Of a stretch of 64,000 nt of DNA, positions 20,769-32,783 are shown one piece after another. The stretch comes from Picochlorum sp. 'celeri' (lineage: Eukaryota; Chlorophyta; Trebouxiophyceae). Numbering within the stretch: the stretch's first letter is position 1; each line of letters starts with the position of its first letter. Both the position numbers and the translations under genes were made by a program. A model generated the notes under the pieces. It saw nothing but the letters and a program-made list of their open reading frames with translations, had not been told where the DNA came from and ran no database searches. The DNA is taken from NCBI GenBank assembly GCA_010909725.1, contig JAACMV010000019.1:248001-312000 (forward strand), read 5' to 3'.

Positions 20769-21367
20769 TTGTCTTTTTATTGATACGCTCGTCACCTCAA
20801 GGTCAGTCTTCTTGTTGTATGATAATAAATCCGTTCGTGCTGAGTGATATCTCGATCGTTCGATTCTCCGAGAAACACGATCACGTGGTATCTGACTGGG
20901 ACTGCGTGAGGCAGCTGCTCCGACGAATAGTACAATATGAACAAACCGTGTAATCGCCCTGCAATGGCGTATGGACAACAGTTTTTGCAGAATATATATT
21001 TTTATTTTGAATATTTTATGTATACTCGAGTGACAGGCATTAAACATACATACATGCTCATGGTTAAGATGATGAAAGATGCAGCAGCAGCATTCAAAAC
21101 CCACGTCGGTACGACAAACCTCTTTGAGCAGCCATGCATCCCATCAACCCCCAAGGCGACCCTTCATGATCACCTCACCTTGTCACACCGAACATTCGAC
21201 AAATGCATCACACAAACAATGCCATCGTTCAACCCACGTTAACCTGTGTCGCCTGGGATGTCTGTTGGTGGTTGTGGTGGTAATATCAGAGAGTTAACAG
21301 ATACCTATTGGTCACATTACATCAAATAGCCACGAATGGAATGAAATATCACATCAAGCACGATTCA
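20769..21367. other. intergenic region between the two secreted paralogs
   Basis: 599 bp, A/T rich around 20990-21060. It contains one CACGTG at about 20884, roughly 115 bp upstream of paralog A. No gene, RNA or repeat was recognised. Confidence 0.4.
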
Positions 21368-21859
21368 TCAATCCCTCATTGCAAGCTCTTGCTCTGTTTG
21401 CTCAAGGAGCTGTTCCAACAGTTGCTGTCTCTGCCACAACGCCACGTCCTCATCCATCTGCCCGCTCCCGCCAGTAGCTGACACACCGGTGCTGGCACCC
21501 ACACCACTCACTGGCGACACCACGTCCCTGCTCTGATCGACTGACGCTGTACCTTCAACGAATGGTGATTCATCACGCTGAGATCCTGAAGAACCGCCAC
21601 CAGTAAATTTATTCTTCTTCCTGTCAAGCCATGACCCAATCCCTCCGCTTTGACTCTGAGCTGCCGCCGCTTGATTTTCCACAGGAGAACTGCTGTCAAA
21701 CTTGATACTGACATACGACACACTTGGCAGCGTCTTATTCTTCGCATGTGTATCCTCTAATAACTCTCGAGCAACGCCCCGAGACGATGCATGCGCCACA
21801 CCAATACAGAGAAACATCACCACCAGAACCACCAGCTGGTTACTTGTCAGTGTCATCAT
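21368..21859 (-). CDS. secreted protein of unknown family (paralog B)
   Basis: 163 aa from the double ATG at 21859. The signal peptide core is QLVVLVVMFLCIGVAHA. The mature part repeats the layout of paralog A: VARELLED, YVSIKFDSSSPVEN, NKFTGGG, ESPFVEGTAS and a terminal helix LLEQLLEQTEQELAMRD where the protein stops. It lacks the Pro-rich region and hydrophobic tail of A, so B is likely fully secreted and A anchored (inference). The two genes are same-strand neighbours, most simply explained by tandem duplication. Function is unknown. Confidence 0.65.
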   Translation of the reverse strand: MMTLTSNQLVVLVVMFLCIGVAHASSRGVARELLEDTHAKNKTLPSVSYVSIKFDSSSPVENQAAAAQSQSGGIGSWLDRKKNKFTGGGSSGSQRDESPFVEGTASVDQSRDVVSPVSGVGASTGVSATGGSGQMDEDVALWQRQQLLEQLLEQTEQELAMRD

Positions 21860-22200
21860 TGTCCAACGTCTTTGCAAATATGAACAAAATATGGTACTCT
21901 TCTTGATTTAAATCTTCTTCATTATAGTAGTAGTAGCCCATAGTGTATATCCGACACGGATATATTTCTTTCATTCGCATAAAACCCAGTCTGTCCTTGT
22001 GGGTTTTTCGAGCCACCGACATGCCTGGGACAACGTCCTCGTCATCTTTTCTATATATCTATTTACGGACATACCCCTTCTCCAGCAAAGACCCGCACAT
22101 TCAATGGATGTGAGACAAAACCTCCATCCCCATCCCACCCGAAAACACAATCATATTTAATACAATACACTGAAAATAATAGATCAGTAAACAGATCATC
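21860..22200. other. divergent intergenic region
   Basis: 341 bp between secreted paralog B (leftward) and the mitochondrial ACP gene (rightward). It is A/T rich, with no feature seen beyond presumed promoters. Confidence 0.4.
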
Positions 22201-22733
22201 ATGTCCTTGCAGGCTCTCATTCGAAGATCCATCGCCACAGCATTCATCCAAACAAGGGCTGGAAGCCACACCCTATCATCATCTCTTGCAGAAACACCTT
22301 CATCATTATCCACTGTGTTTTCTTTGGGATCCATCCGATCCTTTGCGGCAACCTCGTATCTGGACAAGAATGAGGTGACTGACAGAGTTCTCAGTGTGGT
22401 GAAGAATTTCGACAAGGTTGATCAATCAAAGGTACGTTTTCTTGATCATTCATTCCCATATCCTACTATGCATTGTCTCACAATTGATTGGAGGAGTAGA
22501 AAGCATTGATTGGATTGGACTACACCATGTATTATTATCATCATCATTGAATGCAGATTTCTCCAACAGCAGTGTTCCAGAAAGACTTGGGTCTGGATAG
22601 TTTGGATACAGTTGAATTGGTGATGGCTATTGAGGAGGAGTTTGCTATCGAGATTCCAGATACTGAGGCAGATAAGATTACATCGTGTGATGAGGCGATT
22701 GCATACATCAGTTCAAACCCCATGGCAAAGTAA
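22201..22733 (+). CDS. mtACP: mitochondrial acyl carrier protein
   Basis: Exons 22201-22431 and 22557-22733 (125-nt intron, GTACGT...ATGCAG, phase 0), 135 aa. Residues 1-50 are a mitochondrial-type presequence (Arg, Ser, no acids until late; ...[11 protein letters not shown]). The ACP domain has VKNFDKVD and the phosphopantetheine site DLGLDSLD with Ser at about 92, then [20 protein letters not shown]. It carries acyl chains for mitochondrial type II fatty-acid and lipoate synthesis and is a subunit of complex I in many eukaryotes. TGTAA lies at 22760. Confidence 0.95.
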
Positions 22734-23176
22734 TTGCCATGATGGCATTTGGATATCATTGTAATATTTCTTTCTTCTTCTTCTTTTGATTCGACACATC
22801 TCTCTCTCTCTACCTGAAGAGGCAGGTATATATATAGAAAGATACCCGTAGGACGTCTTCCTAGCGCCATGTATATACTTAAAAAAAAGAAAAGCTTGCT
22901 TGAAAGCGCCACATCATGGTGTGGCATCATCATCCGACTACGGATGAGATACATCTCATCGTAGACATTTGGACTGACGCCGATGTATCCATTTATTATT
23001 TCTTTTTCTTTTTTTTCTTGCTCTGCAGCGACGAATATATATACCTAATAGTAGTGGTTCATCGAATAAAAATAATTCTGGGTTGTTGGTTCAAATTGGG
23101 TCAGATGATCTGCGCCATATGATCGCTCCTGGGAGTGCTGAATTCGAAAATAGTACTATTTAGTACTATATAATTG
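22734..23176. other. intergenic region
   Basis: 443 bp with pyrimidine-rich and T-rich runs (about 22770-22810, 22990-23020). It includes the 3' UTR of mtACP. No gene recognised. Confidence 0.4.
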
Positions 23177-24508
23177 ATGCGAAGGATGCAGAGATGTAGG
23201 GTGCTGGACGCAGGTGGGGTTGCGGGGGGAGGGTTGTGCTTGTCTTCACCCAAGGTTGTTGTCGCGGCTCATGGGACGCATGATACCCAAAAGAGACCAC
23301 GTAAAAAGAAGGAGGGTGGTTTTCAGAAACGGGTGGGGGATGCGGTTCATACTATTCTGGTGAATAATAGGAATTTAAAGTATACTCGGCAGGACCCTGT
23401 TCACCGTGCTCCAAGGCATACCAAGGAGAGGACCGCAGCAGATCCTGCAGATGATACTAGTACTGCTGCTGCTTCAGTAGGCAATGAAGAAGTGCATGTG
23501 ATGAAGAATATAGAAACGGCACGGGATCCTGATTTACAGTATGTATTGGAACTGGCAAGTGATGATGAATTGGAAGAATTGTGTGATTGTTTGCACGAGG
23601 CGAGTGTTTTCAGTCCTATAGGGAAAACAGTGTATATGATGCATGAGAGGCGATATAGTGATGCGGTGTCCACGAGGGTTGAGATGGAGATGTATATAGA
23701 ATCTCGGTTCAGATTTTTGGCAGCGGATGTGGTCTCTGTATTGACCAGATCGTCTTCAAAAGAGACCGAAGCTTGGCCGACGTACCGTGATATTTTATTG
23801 GATATGAAGAAGAGATTGGGTGTCCCATGTTCGAGTATGTTGGCGACGGCAGATCTCGAGTCTGAAATCTTCCTCCATGTACTGAGTCAGCATGCAGAGT
23901 ATGTAGGCTACAATCACGATACGAGTACTGCAGCATCTATAGCGCTTGATTGCGTGGATGCACAACATACAAACCATGATGGTCATGTTGATGCTGAGCG
24001 AACAGTGTCGAAGAAGAAGATGAAGGCTGCAACAACGCTGCGTCAACTGAAAACAGCAGTCAAGGCAACCCTCCTGTCCCCCATCTCGTTTGGGTATAAA
24101 GATGTGGTGCCAGCAGTCGCAAAAGTAGCAACCACACTTGCTGTAACGCGAGTGCAATTGGATGTCCTAGGCCGAGTCGCTCGGGTGGTTGTGCAACGTG
24201 CCATCCATCACAGAGCAGTTGTCGCACACGCACTACAGACTGGAAGCAGAGGATTTGCCACGCGTGTTGCTGTTGAGACTGCAAAGCAACGACTCATGGG
24301 GGCTGTTTCCAAATACACTGCCCTTCGACAGCTATTTGTATGTGTAGGTCCACTGATGTGGATCTCAACAGCATGGGACCTGGCCAAGCTCTCTCTAGGA
24401 ACAGATTATGCTCGATTGACCAGAACAGTCTTTATGATGGCACAGATTCGTCTTGTACGAACAAGGGGATGGGATATTGGTACCCATAATGACGTTAACC
24501 ATGAATGA
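23177..24508 (+). CDS. YaaW (UPF0174)-like organellar protein
   Basis: 443 aa from ATG 23177. The first 90 residues are basic and resemble an organellar presequence. Then come DPDLQYVLELASDDELEEL (about 117-135), TYRDILLDMKKRLGV and a C-terminal hydrophobic, Ala-rich region (AVAKVATTLAVTRV; LFVCVGPLMWISTAWDLAKL), ending RTVFMMAQIRLVR. The order and spacing recall bacterial YaaW proteins and plant relatives, whose function is unknown. The match is from memory of the family pattern only. The hydrophobic segments could associate with a membrane. Confidence 0.6.
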   Translation: MRRMQRCRVLDAGGVAGGGLCLSSPKVVVAAHGTHDTQKRPRKKKEGGFQKRVGDAVHTILVNNRNLKYTRQDPVHRAPRHTKERTAADPADDTSTAAASVGNEEVHVMKNIETARDPDLQYVLELASDDELEELCDCLHEASVFSPIGKTVYMMHERRYSDAVSTRVEMEMYIESRFRFLAADVVSVLTRSSSKETEAWPTYRDILLDMKKRLGVPCSSMLATADLESEIFLHVLSQHAEYVGYNHDTSTAASIALDCVDAQHTNHDGHVDAERTVSKKKMKAATTLRQLKTAVKATLLSPISFGYKDVVPAVAKVATTLAVTRVQLDVLGRVARVVVQRAIHHRAVVAHALQTGSRGFATRVAVETAKQRLMGAVSKYTALRQLFVCVGPLMWISTAWDLAKLSLGTDYARLTRTVFMMAQIRLVRTRGWDIGTHNDVNHE

Positions 24509-24671
24509 TATCGTTTCACATGTAAACAACAATGTGTATGTATTCTGCAATGACATGTCATTACTGTTCAGTAGTAGAAGATCAAGATGCAGGGTCACCA
24601 CCAACAGATTTTTTGAAAACCGAGTGCATCAGTACTATTCATTATTATCCGAAACCATTAAAAAAGCAACC

Positions 24672-26110
24672 ATGAATCATCATCATAGTAATAGAAACTC
24701 TGATCGGAGGTCAAAACCGCAACAGCGACGACAGGGAACGAGAAGCAAGACATGCATCCAAAAATCCAAATTCGATACTGCATACGATGGTACGTATGCA
24801 TGGTATACAGATGAATTTACGGATAGTATCCATTATTTTTTACATCCATCTATGCAGAGGCAGAGACATTGCAGCAGAGGGCAGAAAGGAGCAAAGGCAA
24901 GCATTCTTTGGAGCTGTTTGAAAAGAGCAGGTTGAAATACCTGGAGGCACTCCAGACGGACGATGGGATGCCGGAGAAGATGCTTGACTGTACATGTTTG
25001 TTGGCCGAGGTCGAACAGAGTATGGCGCAGGAAGTACTCCGTGCGAATGAAGCGGTCGTGTGTGGGACATGTGTGGAGGATGTGATCAATGAGGCTGCCA
25101 TTCAGAACGAAAGGGCAGCGGTGCAGCAGGCGTGCTCTTTATTTCACGCGGCTGTAGAGCATTATAAATCTACTTCTACTAATGATATCGCGTCGATGCG
25201 AGTGGATTGTTTGAATAATTGTGCAAATACATTGGCTGAATGGGGGGATGCAGTGGTGGATTCTGACCAGGCTCGGCCATTGTTTGTAGAGTCTCGTATG
25301 TTTTATGAGGTGGCGTTGCAGAAAGAAGAGGATAGTGGGACATGGAGTAATATAGCTGATATGCTTGTGTCGCATGCAGAGTGTGAAGCGAGTTGTGGTT
25401 CAGGTGAGGCCCAGAGTCTCTATGAGAAGGGGATGGAAGCATATGGGAGAGCATGCGAGTTGTGTTCTTCAAGAAATGGTGATAATCTTTCGGCGTTGTT
25501 GACTGACTGGGGCAGCGGTATATTACAATATGCTGAATGGATGAGTGAAAAGGTAGGACGCGTATCTGATGCTCAGATTGCATTGGAAGAGGCAGAAAAG
25601 AGGTTGTGTTATGCTGTGTCATTTGATAGGGGCTCAACAGCTCCCCATCTTGCGCTAGGCGATGTCTACGTCGCCATGGCGGAAAACTGTATCAAATCAA
25701 AAGATTTCGAAAAAGCCCTCGAGCTGACGCGCAAAGCCATGGGTGATGGGTATGACATGGCACTCAGGATACAAAAGAGTTGTGTTGATGCCTTGATAGG
25801 GAATGCAGAAGCCTTGGCACTCCACGCAAAAATTCTTAAAATGGCGACCAATGCAGAATGGCACTCCGTATTAGATATGGCTGTATCCATGTATCAGAAA
25901 GCGCTAGAATCCGGCAGCATATCTGGTACTATACGAGAGAAGAGCAATCTATTTTACAACATTGCATGTTGCCTTGTTGGAGTAGGTCGCATCCAAGAGG
26001 CTTTGCACGTGATCCAAGTTTTACTCCAGGCCGCCACAACCACAGTAGAAGATGTGATGAGAGATGAAGACCTGCTGCCTCTCCATAGCATGCTCCATAC
26101 GAAAGCATGA
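24672..26110 (+). CDS. TPR-like repeat protein, function unknown
   Basis: Exons 24672-24789 and 24858-26110 (68-nt intron, GTACGT...CTATGCAG, phase 1), 456 aa. A basic, His/Arg/Gln-rich start is followed by helix pairs resembling tetratricopeptide repeats. Examples are SLELFEKSRLKYLEAL, SRMFYEVALQKEED, LGDVYVAMAENCIKSKDFEKALEL and LFYNIACCLVGVGRIQEALHV. Plant proteins with this long, degenerate TPR layout exist, but I cannot name a partner or pathway. No signal peptide or membrane segment is seen. Confidence 0.65.
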
Positions 26111-26259
26111 GTGGCTAAAGCCAGCCACGTGCCACATGTTGTGTCCATATGTATTTTTCAGGTTGTTCAAATTTTTTTCAAAACATTTTTCCTGACCCAT
26201 ATCATTTTCCATCCCATAGTAATACCACACATGATTATTATTTGGTATATTAATAGTAT

Positions 26260-28089
26260 ATGAAGGGTATGAGGTCGATTGTTGTGCTCTACGGGAGTGA
26301 AACAGGAAATGCCCAGGATGCAGCTGAACGGCTTGGGCGGGAGGCAAACTCGCTTGGATTCCACACAAGAGTTCTTCCAGCGAATTCATACATGAAACTA
26401 ATTGATAAATTGCCATCAGAGGATATTTTAATTGCTATTGTGAGCACGACTGGGCAAGGCGAGTTTCCACGAAATTTTTCTTCCTTTTGGAAGTTTCTGA
26501 GGAAGAAATCCCTTGGTCCAGACTCATTGCGTGGTGTGTCCTGTGCTGTGTTTGGTCTTGGAGATAGTGGATATCCCAAGTATAATTATAGTGCGAAATT
26601 AGTGCATAAAAGGTTGCAGACCTTGGGTGCAACACCCATGGTTCCATTGGGCCTGGGAGATGATCAGCATGCATTTGGGTATGATGCTGCATTTGATTTG
26701 TGGTTGGACCGCCTATGGTCTTCTTTAGATGTGTCGCGTGGTGATATGCAAGCATGTGAATTGACACCAGCGTTTTCGGTTGGGGTGGCCGAGGAGGGAG
26801 TTGGTGTGCAAGGGAAGGAACCCAGATCAGACTACCATGCATCAATTCTGGTTGGTGACGCATTGAGAGGGATGGAGGATGATCACTCTGAGTCGAATGA
26901 TACATACATCTCCACCAAGGTGTTGAAGAATACGAGAATGACGTCTCCGGATCATTTTCAGGATGTGAGGCTGGTCCGACTTGAAATGCCACAACCAGGT
27001 CTGTTTGAGCCTGGGGACTCGATTGCGGTGTGGCCCACACAATGTCGTTCGTCGATTGACTACGTATTGGATCGGTGTCATCTACAATATGATGATATCG
27101 TCGCGGTGATGCCGCCGTCATCATCATCAGCATTATCGGTGTCCCGAGAGCCTGTCATTGCAAAGGCAGGACACATTGTACAAGGCTTTGTTGACATCCG
27201 AGGAGCAGCGCCGCGGCGCACATTTCTCCAAGCCTTGGGACAACTTTGCCATCCAGAAGAAAAGAGCATCAAAGAAAGGTTGGCATATCTCTCTGCAGCA
27301 CAAGGGCGGGAGGCGTTCCACGAATACATTGTTCAGGAAGGAAGAAACCTTGTTGAAGTCTTGCAAGACTTTCCCACCATTCCAATCACATTGGAGTGGA
27401 TCCTGTCTTTTGGACCCAAGCTTCGACCCAGATATTATTCCGCAGCATCTTCATCTAAAGAACATCCTTCTTTTGTTGATTTGTTGGTCGCATTAGTCGA
27501 ATGGAAGACACCTGGACGGCACCTCCGGCGCGGCCTCTGCAGTCGTATGATTTCATCCCTCACAGAGCAGAATGAAGTAGTCATTCAGATTCAGCAGAGT
27601 GATTTCAAACCCCCATCATCACCTGAAACACCGATGATTCTCGTTGGACCCGGGACGGGGGTGGCACCATTCCGTAGTTTCCTTCAGGAGAGGCACTACC
27701 ACCATGTCCAGGAGAGAGGCCTGCCATGCTGTCCTTCCCTACTCGTGTTCGGCTGCCGGGACAGATCGAAAGATTACTATTTCAAAGATGAGTGGGAATC
27801 TTTACCGACCACCGTCATGTCTGATGTTATTGTCGCTCCGTCTCGAGAAGAACCATCAAAAGTCTATGTACAACACGTCCTCAGGACTCATGCAGACAGG
27901 ATTTGGAAGCTCCTGTGCCAGGGAGCGAGCGTGTACGTGGCAGGTAGAGCTGGCACCATGCCATCTCAAGTAGAAAAGGCGTTCATCGATATTATAGAGA
28001 CCCAAGGAGGATTGGAACCAAACGAAGCAGCGAGATATCTGAAATCAATGCAAGCCAGAAAGGCATATCAGGTAGAATGCTGGACTTGA
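26260..28089 (+). CDS. TAH18: NDOR1/TAH18 diflavin reductase of the cytosolic Fe-S pathway
   Basis: 609 aa, the usual length. The flavodoxin domain has the FMN loop YGSETGNAQDAA (about 11-22), STTGQGEFP and FGLGDSGYPKYN. The FAD domain has RPRYYSAAS (about 390). The NADPH domain has GPGTGVAPFRSFLQER near 463 and FGCRDRSKDYYF. The C-terminus is the family's aromatic end (ECWT). It transfers electrons from NADPH to DRE2 (CIAPIN1) to start cytosolic Fe-S assembly. Length, order and the short linker distinguish it from cytochrome P450 reductase, which also has a membrane anchor. Intronless. Confidence 0.95.
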   Translation: MKGMRSIVVLYGSETGNAQDAAERLGREANSLGFHTRVLPANSYMKLIDKLPSEDILIAIVSTTGQGEFPRNFSSFWKFLRKKSLGPDSLRGVSCAVFGLGDSGYPKYNYSAKLVHKRLQTLGATPMVPLGLGDDQHAFGYDAAFDLWLDRLWSSLDVSRGDMQACELTPAFSVGVAEEGVGVQGKEPRSDYHASILVGDALRGMEDDHSESNDTYISTKVLKNTRMTSPDHFQDVRLVRLEMPQPGLFEPGDSIAVWPTQCRSSIDYVLDRCHLQYDDIVAVMPPSSSSALSVSREPVIAKAGHIVQGFVDIRGAAPRRTFLQALGQLCHPEEKSIKERLAYLSAAQGREAFHEYIVQEGRNLVEVLQDFPTIPITLEWILSFGPKLRPRYYSAASSSKEHPSFVDLLVALVEWKTPGRHLRRGLCSRMISSLTEQNEVVIQIQQSDFKPPSSPETPMILVGPGTGVAPFRSFLQERHYHHVQERGLPCCPSLLVFGCRDRSKDYYFKDEWESLPTTVMSDVIVAPSREEPSKVYVQHVLRTHADRIWKLLCQGASVYVAGRAGTMPSQVEKAFIDIIETQGGLEPNEAARYLKSMQARKAYQVECWT

Positions 28090-28258
28090 AATTGAACCAT
28101 CCATGGCAAATCTCCCAGAGTGGAATTCCTCAAATTCATATTTATTTTCATAGGTTGTATTAAATATACCATTCAGAATATACAAGAGACGTGGCCAGAG
28201 GAGTGGAGAAGAATAGAAAAATCAAGAAGAGGGATTCGAAACCGTTCGCATAGCAGGC

Positions 28259-29030
<772 letters not shown>

Positions 29031-29118
29031 AGACGAGGTCTTTTGTTTAAGAATGTAAGAAAAAATGGTGGGTAACATACATCGAGTGCATCTCACGCCT
29101 CAAAATGGATGCTGATCA

Positions 29119-30467
29119 TCACGCTTTATGCTGGAGTCCCTCCTCTCCGTCAGCTGCACGGAGGGTTCCGAGTGCCTTTGGTGCACTTGTCTGCACAATC
29201 ATGGATGATGCGTACTCGGACACGTCCTTGCCTTCCTCCTTGGCTTCCTTCTCAACCTGACTCTTGATCCACGAGTAGGTTACTCTCAGACCATCCTCCA
29301 ACTTGATTGATGGAGCCCAGCCCAATTTTTCAAAAATGAGCTGGTTGTCAGAGTTGCGTCCACGGACTCCTTCTGGGCCAGGGATATGCTTGATAGACTT
29401 ATTCTGACCGTCAAATGTCATTATTGTGCTCATCATTTCATTCATGGACACCATTTCATCAGATCCCAAGTTCAAAGGCATCCTGTAATCGCTCTTGGTG
29501 ATTCTCAAAATACCCTCAACGCAGTCATCGATAAAGGTGAAAGATCGGGTCTGCTTACCATCACCCCACATTTCCACCTCATCCTTGGCTGTGATGACCT
29601 TTCTGCAGAAAGCGGCTGGTGCCTTTTCTCTTCCACCCTTCCATGTTCCATATGGACCATAAATGTTATGGAAGCGAGCAATTCTGCATTCGATATCGAA
29701 ATCTTTATTATAATGGATAGCAATCTCTTCTGAAGCGAGCTTCTCAAGACCATATGCATCCTGTGGCTGAGCAGGCCAGGCGCACTCTTCCTTCAAACCT
29801 CCACCCTCTATTTCAGTATCAAGCTGTTTTCCTTCTGGGTAGATGCATGCAGAGGATGCATAGAAGAAACGCTTCGTTCCAGCTTGACGAGAAGCTTCTA
29901 ACATATTGAAACTAATCATCGTATTATTGTACATGATGACAGAGTGGTTGCTCTGGATGAATCCCATACCACCCATATCAGCAGCCAGGTTGAACACATG
30001 CTCGCAGCCTTCAACAACCTTGGCACAGTTCTCAAAGAGTCTCAAATCAACGAGGATGAACTCATCACAGAAGATATCCTCCTGCATTCAACAATGTATC
30101 ATCAATGACGATGGCTCGAAGCGTTGGAGCGCACAGGCACTTGGAGTCGACACTCGACACACAATGCTGCCACACATTCGTCAATGCACGTACCGGCATG
30201 TGCTCATTACGCTTCCAATCACATGCAACAATATAATGCCCCTCGCTTTTCAAACGCTTGGCCAAGTGACTGCAATCAACCATGCGATGCGTCAGAATGC
30301 CACCCACTTGTCATTTCGATACACGTCTCGTACCTTGCGATGAAGCCTCCAGCACCAGTAATACATATTTTAAGCTTTTTATCTGGCCAGTATGGCTCAA
30401 ATGGGTACTTTGCAAGCTTGCTGCTTGCCTGGTAAATATCACTGACTTGTTGGTTGTTGGCGGCCAT
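29119..30467 (-). CDS. GME: GDP-mannose 3,5-epimerase (ascorbate pathway)
   Basis: Three exons: 30334-30467, 30194-30269 and 29119-30081 (introns of 64 and 112 nt), 390 aa. The Rossmann NAD motif ITGAGGFIASHLA spans the first splice. Further motifs are NLAADMGGMGFIQSNH, the catalytic Cys in SSACIYPEGKQ, Tyr and Lys in DAYGLEKLASEE, and RFHNIYGPYGTWKGGREKAPAAF. The enzyme makes GDP-L-galactose from GDP-D-mannose, the first committed branch to vitamin C in plants and green algae. It also supplies L-galactose to glycans. All boundaries follow from frame and family sequence. Confidence 0.97.
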
Positions 30468-30724
30468 GATGTCCAGGATTTGGGCGTATTTATAAATGTC
30501 CCAATTATTTTATATAAATTATTGATCAGAGATGGCTCATGGTCATTTTCATGGGAATGTATGGCGTCCTTTGGAAATCTCGGTGCTGCTGCATGCAGGC
30601 TCCGAGATCCTGTGGCTACGGAATAAGGCGCTACCATGACCATGGGCCGCGCCTTGCAACGAGTATTCTCTTTTTCATACACATGTAAAGAGATGAATGA
30701 TAATCGAACATAGTGGTATGGATT

Positions 30725-32682
30725 CTATTTGATTGCGGCAGCTTTCTTTGCCAGCCTTGCAGTCTTGGCTCTCTTGGCGGCCTTCTCCTTCATGGCCCTC
30801 TGGTAAGCCTTTTTGACCTTTCTCGTCATCATAATGTCTTTCATTGCTTCCTCATCATCCTTTTCTTCTACAGGCTGACGTCTCTTCTTTCCGGATGCCG
30901 TCTTTACATCCTTACCTGTAGCCTCTTTAATTTCCTTGGCAAGCTCTTCTTCGCGCTGCTGCTCCAGATCAGCAAGCGTGGCTTCCTCTGCCTTGGCATC
31001 AGGCTGGGCTGTACCACGGAATTCCTCATCCACAGCTTCTCCTGCTGCTTTCAATCTGAATCTCTGTGCTGCATCCTTTAATTCTTGGATTTCTTTGGCA
31101 TACTCTGGGATGTGATCGTCCTCCTCTGCTTGAATGAATGGTGAGAGATGTGGGGGTGGGACAATGCCTGGAGAATACTTGGCCGTGTTGACCAGTACAC
31201 GGGCATTGGCAGAGTCAAAGACCCATTGAGGTTGGACGAAAATTCTATTCTCATGCTTAATCAGCGGCTTTGGTCTATCGATGATATGATGCGTGATTCT
31301 TTTGTCCATTTCATCATATGGAGACCCCTCTCCATCCCAGCCAACAACCCCTCCAAAGGATTGGATGACGAGAGACAACTGCTCTCGGGGGACTTCTCGT
31401 CCCAGGAAGAATTTCAATCCTTTGAATAATGTTGAACAGATACCATCCTCATCGGCCACATCAACGGCGCCGCCTACAAGTGCTACGTCAGCACCATCTG
31501 GAGCTGGCACCGGTCCATTCTCATTGTTGTTCTCCTCATCATCAGAGACTGCCTTGTGTACTGGAATATCCTCATCATCTGGATCGCTTGCATCATCATC
31601 ATTTTCATCAATCTCTGGAAGATCATCATCATCATCATCATCATCATCTGCAAGAATAACGACATCATCTTCTTGCTCCTCCTCGTCATCTGATTCTTCC
31701 TCTTCCTCTGCTACTACTGAAGGATTATCCAATTCCCTAATATCCTCCTCCAAACGTGTAATCTTCTCAGACATCTCCTTCACTTTGGCTTGTGTATCTC
31801 TATCAGATTTTACTTCTTCAATCATCTTTGATGTGTTTCCAATATATAAAATCCCAGCAGAATCCACAGCATCATCCACATTGGGAGGGTATTGGATACC
31901 CATCTCATTATACAAGCTAAACATCACAAACTGAAGCGTTGACTGATAAAATTCCAAAAATGTAAGCATGACTTTGAAATCAACATCTGCAGGCAACACC
32001 TGTGATACCTGATGTGGAACCATCCATGTGATTTCCTGCCCCTTGATCTCTGCCTGATAGTAAAATCCTTTCACCGACACGAATGATTTCCTCAGCGAAT
32101 GCGACGCCACAATATACGCCTGCCATTCCAACGCTAATCGACGTGCCAATTGAACTCTATCAGGAGGAATGCCTTTGGTCTGATCAGCAGGAAGCACGGC
32201 AAACAAATGAACCATTGCCAAAGGATCATCCAAGTCCCGAAGGGCATCCACCAGGGAAGGATACCGTTCCTTCACCAAATGATCCAGCCGATACTCTGGA
32301 CGCCGTGACGATATTTTCGCCGCTAAAGGACGATTCTTCTTCGCCAATGCTCGCTTAATCTTCTTCTCATGAGCGGCAATCTCCCGAATTTTATCCAGCA
32401 GAGGCTCATGGAGCAGAAATGCAATATCCTTGACATGATAATACGTCTTGTGCGCCCCTTGTACCTTTTTCTTTGGCTCTCTTGGATGAATTCCTTTCAA
32501 AATACAGAGCCTTCGGAACTCTGATATCTTCAATTGAAGCTTCTTAATAGCCTGGTTCCTGGTCACATACTGAACGGCGTTTCCCGCCTTTCCCTGCGCA
32601 TATATTTCATCATTATATATGTATAGTAACCTTATTATTATGCATGCATGCATGCAAGCAGTACCTTTTTCTTTTTGAGCAT
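30725..32682 (-). CDS. PES1: Pescadillo (PES1), pre-60S ribosome factor
   Basis: Exon 1 is 18 nt (32665-32682, MLKKKK), then a 71-nt intron and exon 2 30725-32593; 628 aa. The Pescadillo N domain has YVTRNQAIKKLQL, FRRLCILKGIHPREP, LDHLVKERYPSLVDALRDLDD and the run VKGFYYQAEIKGQEITW. A BRCT domain (about 390-485) includes RIFVQPQWVFDS. Between them lies an acidic segment with a run of eight Asp coded by a GAT-type repeat. The C-terminal 130 residues are a Lys/Ala-rich helix. It works with BOP1 and WDR12 in 27S pre-rRNA processing. The short first exon fits the family N-terminus. Confidence 0.95.
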
Positions 32683-32783
32683 GCCTGAAGAATGCAGTCG
32701 CTGCCTTGACGCCCTCTACCAAACACAATACAAATAAATATGCCTGGTATTACAAATATCACAATAGAAATCAAATCAAGTTC

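Noticed and set aside
20769..21104. N-terminal extension of secreted paralog A
   Set aside because: The frame is open but has no ATG, and it would place about 110 odd residues before a good signal peptide.
32594..32728. Longer Pescadillo start read through the first intron
   Set aside because: The spliced form gives the exact family start (MLKKKKGKAGN), while read-through gives an unrelated sequence.
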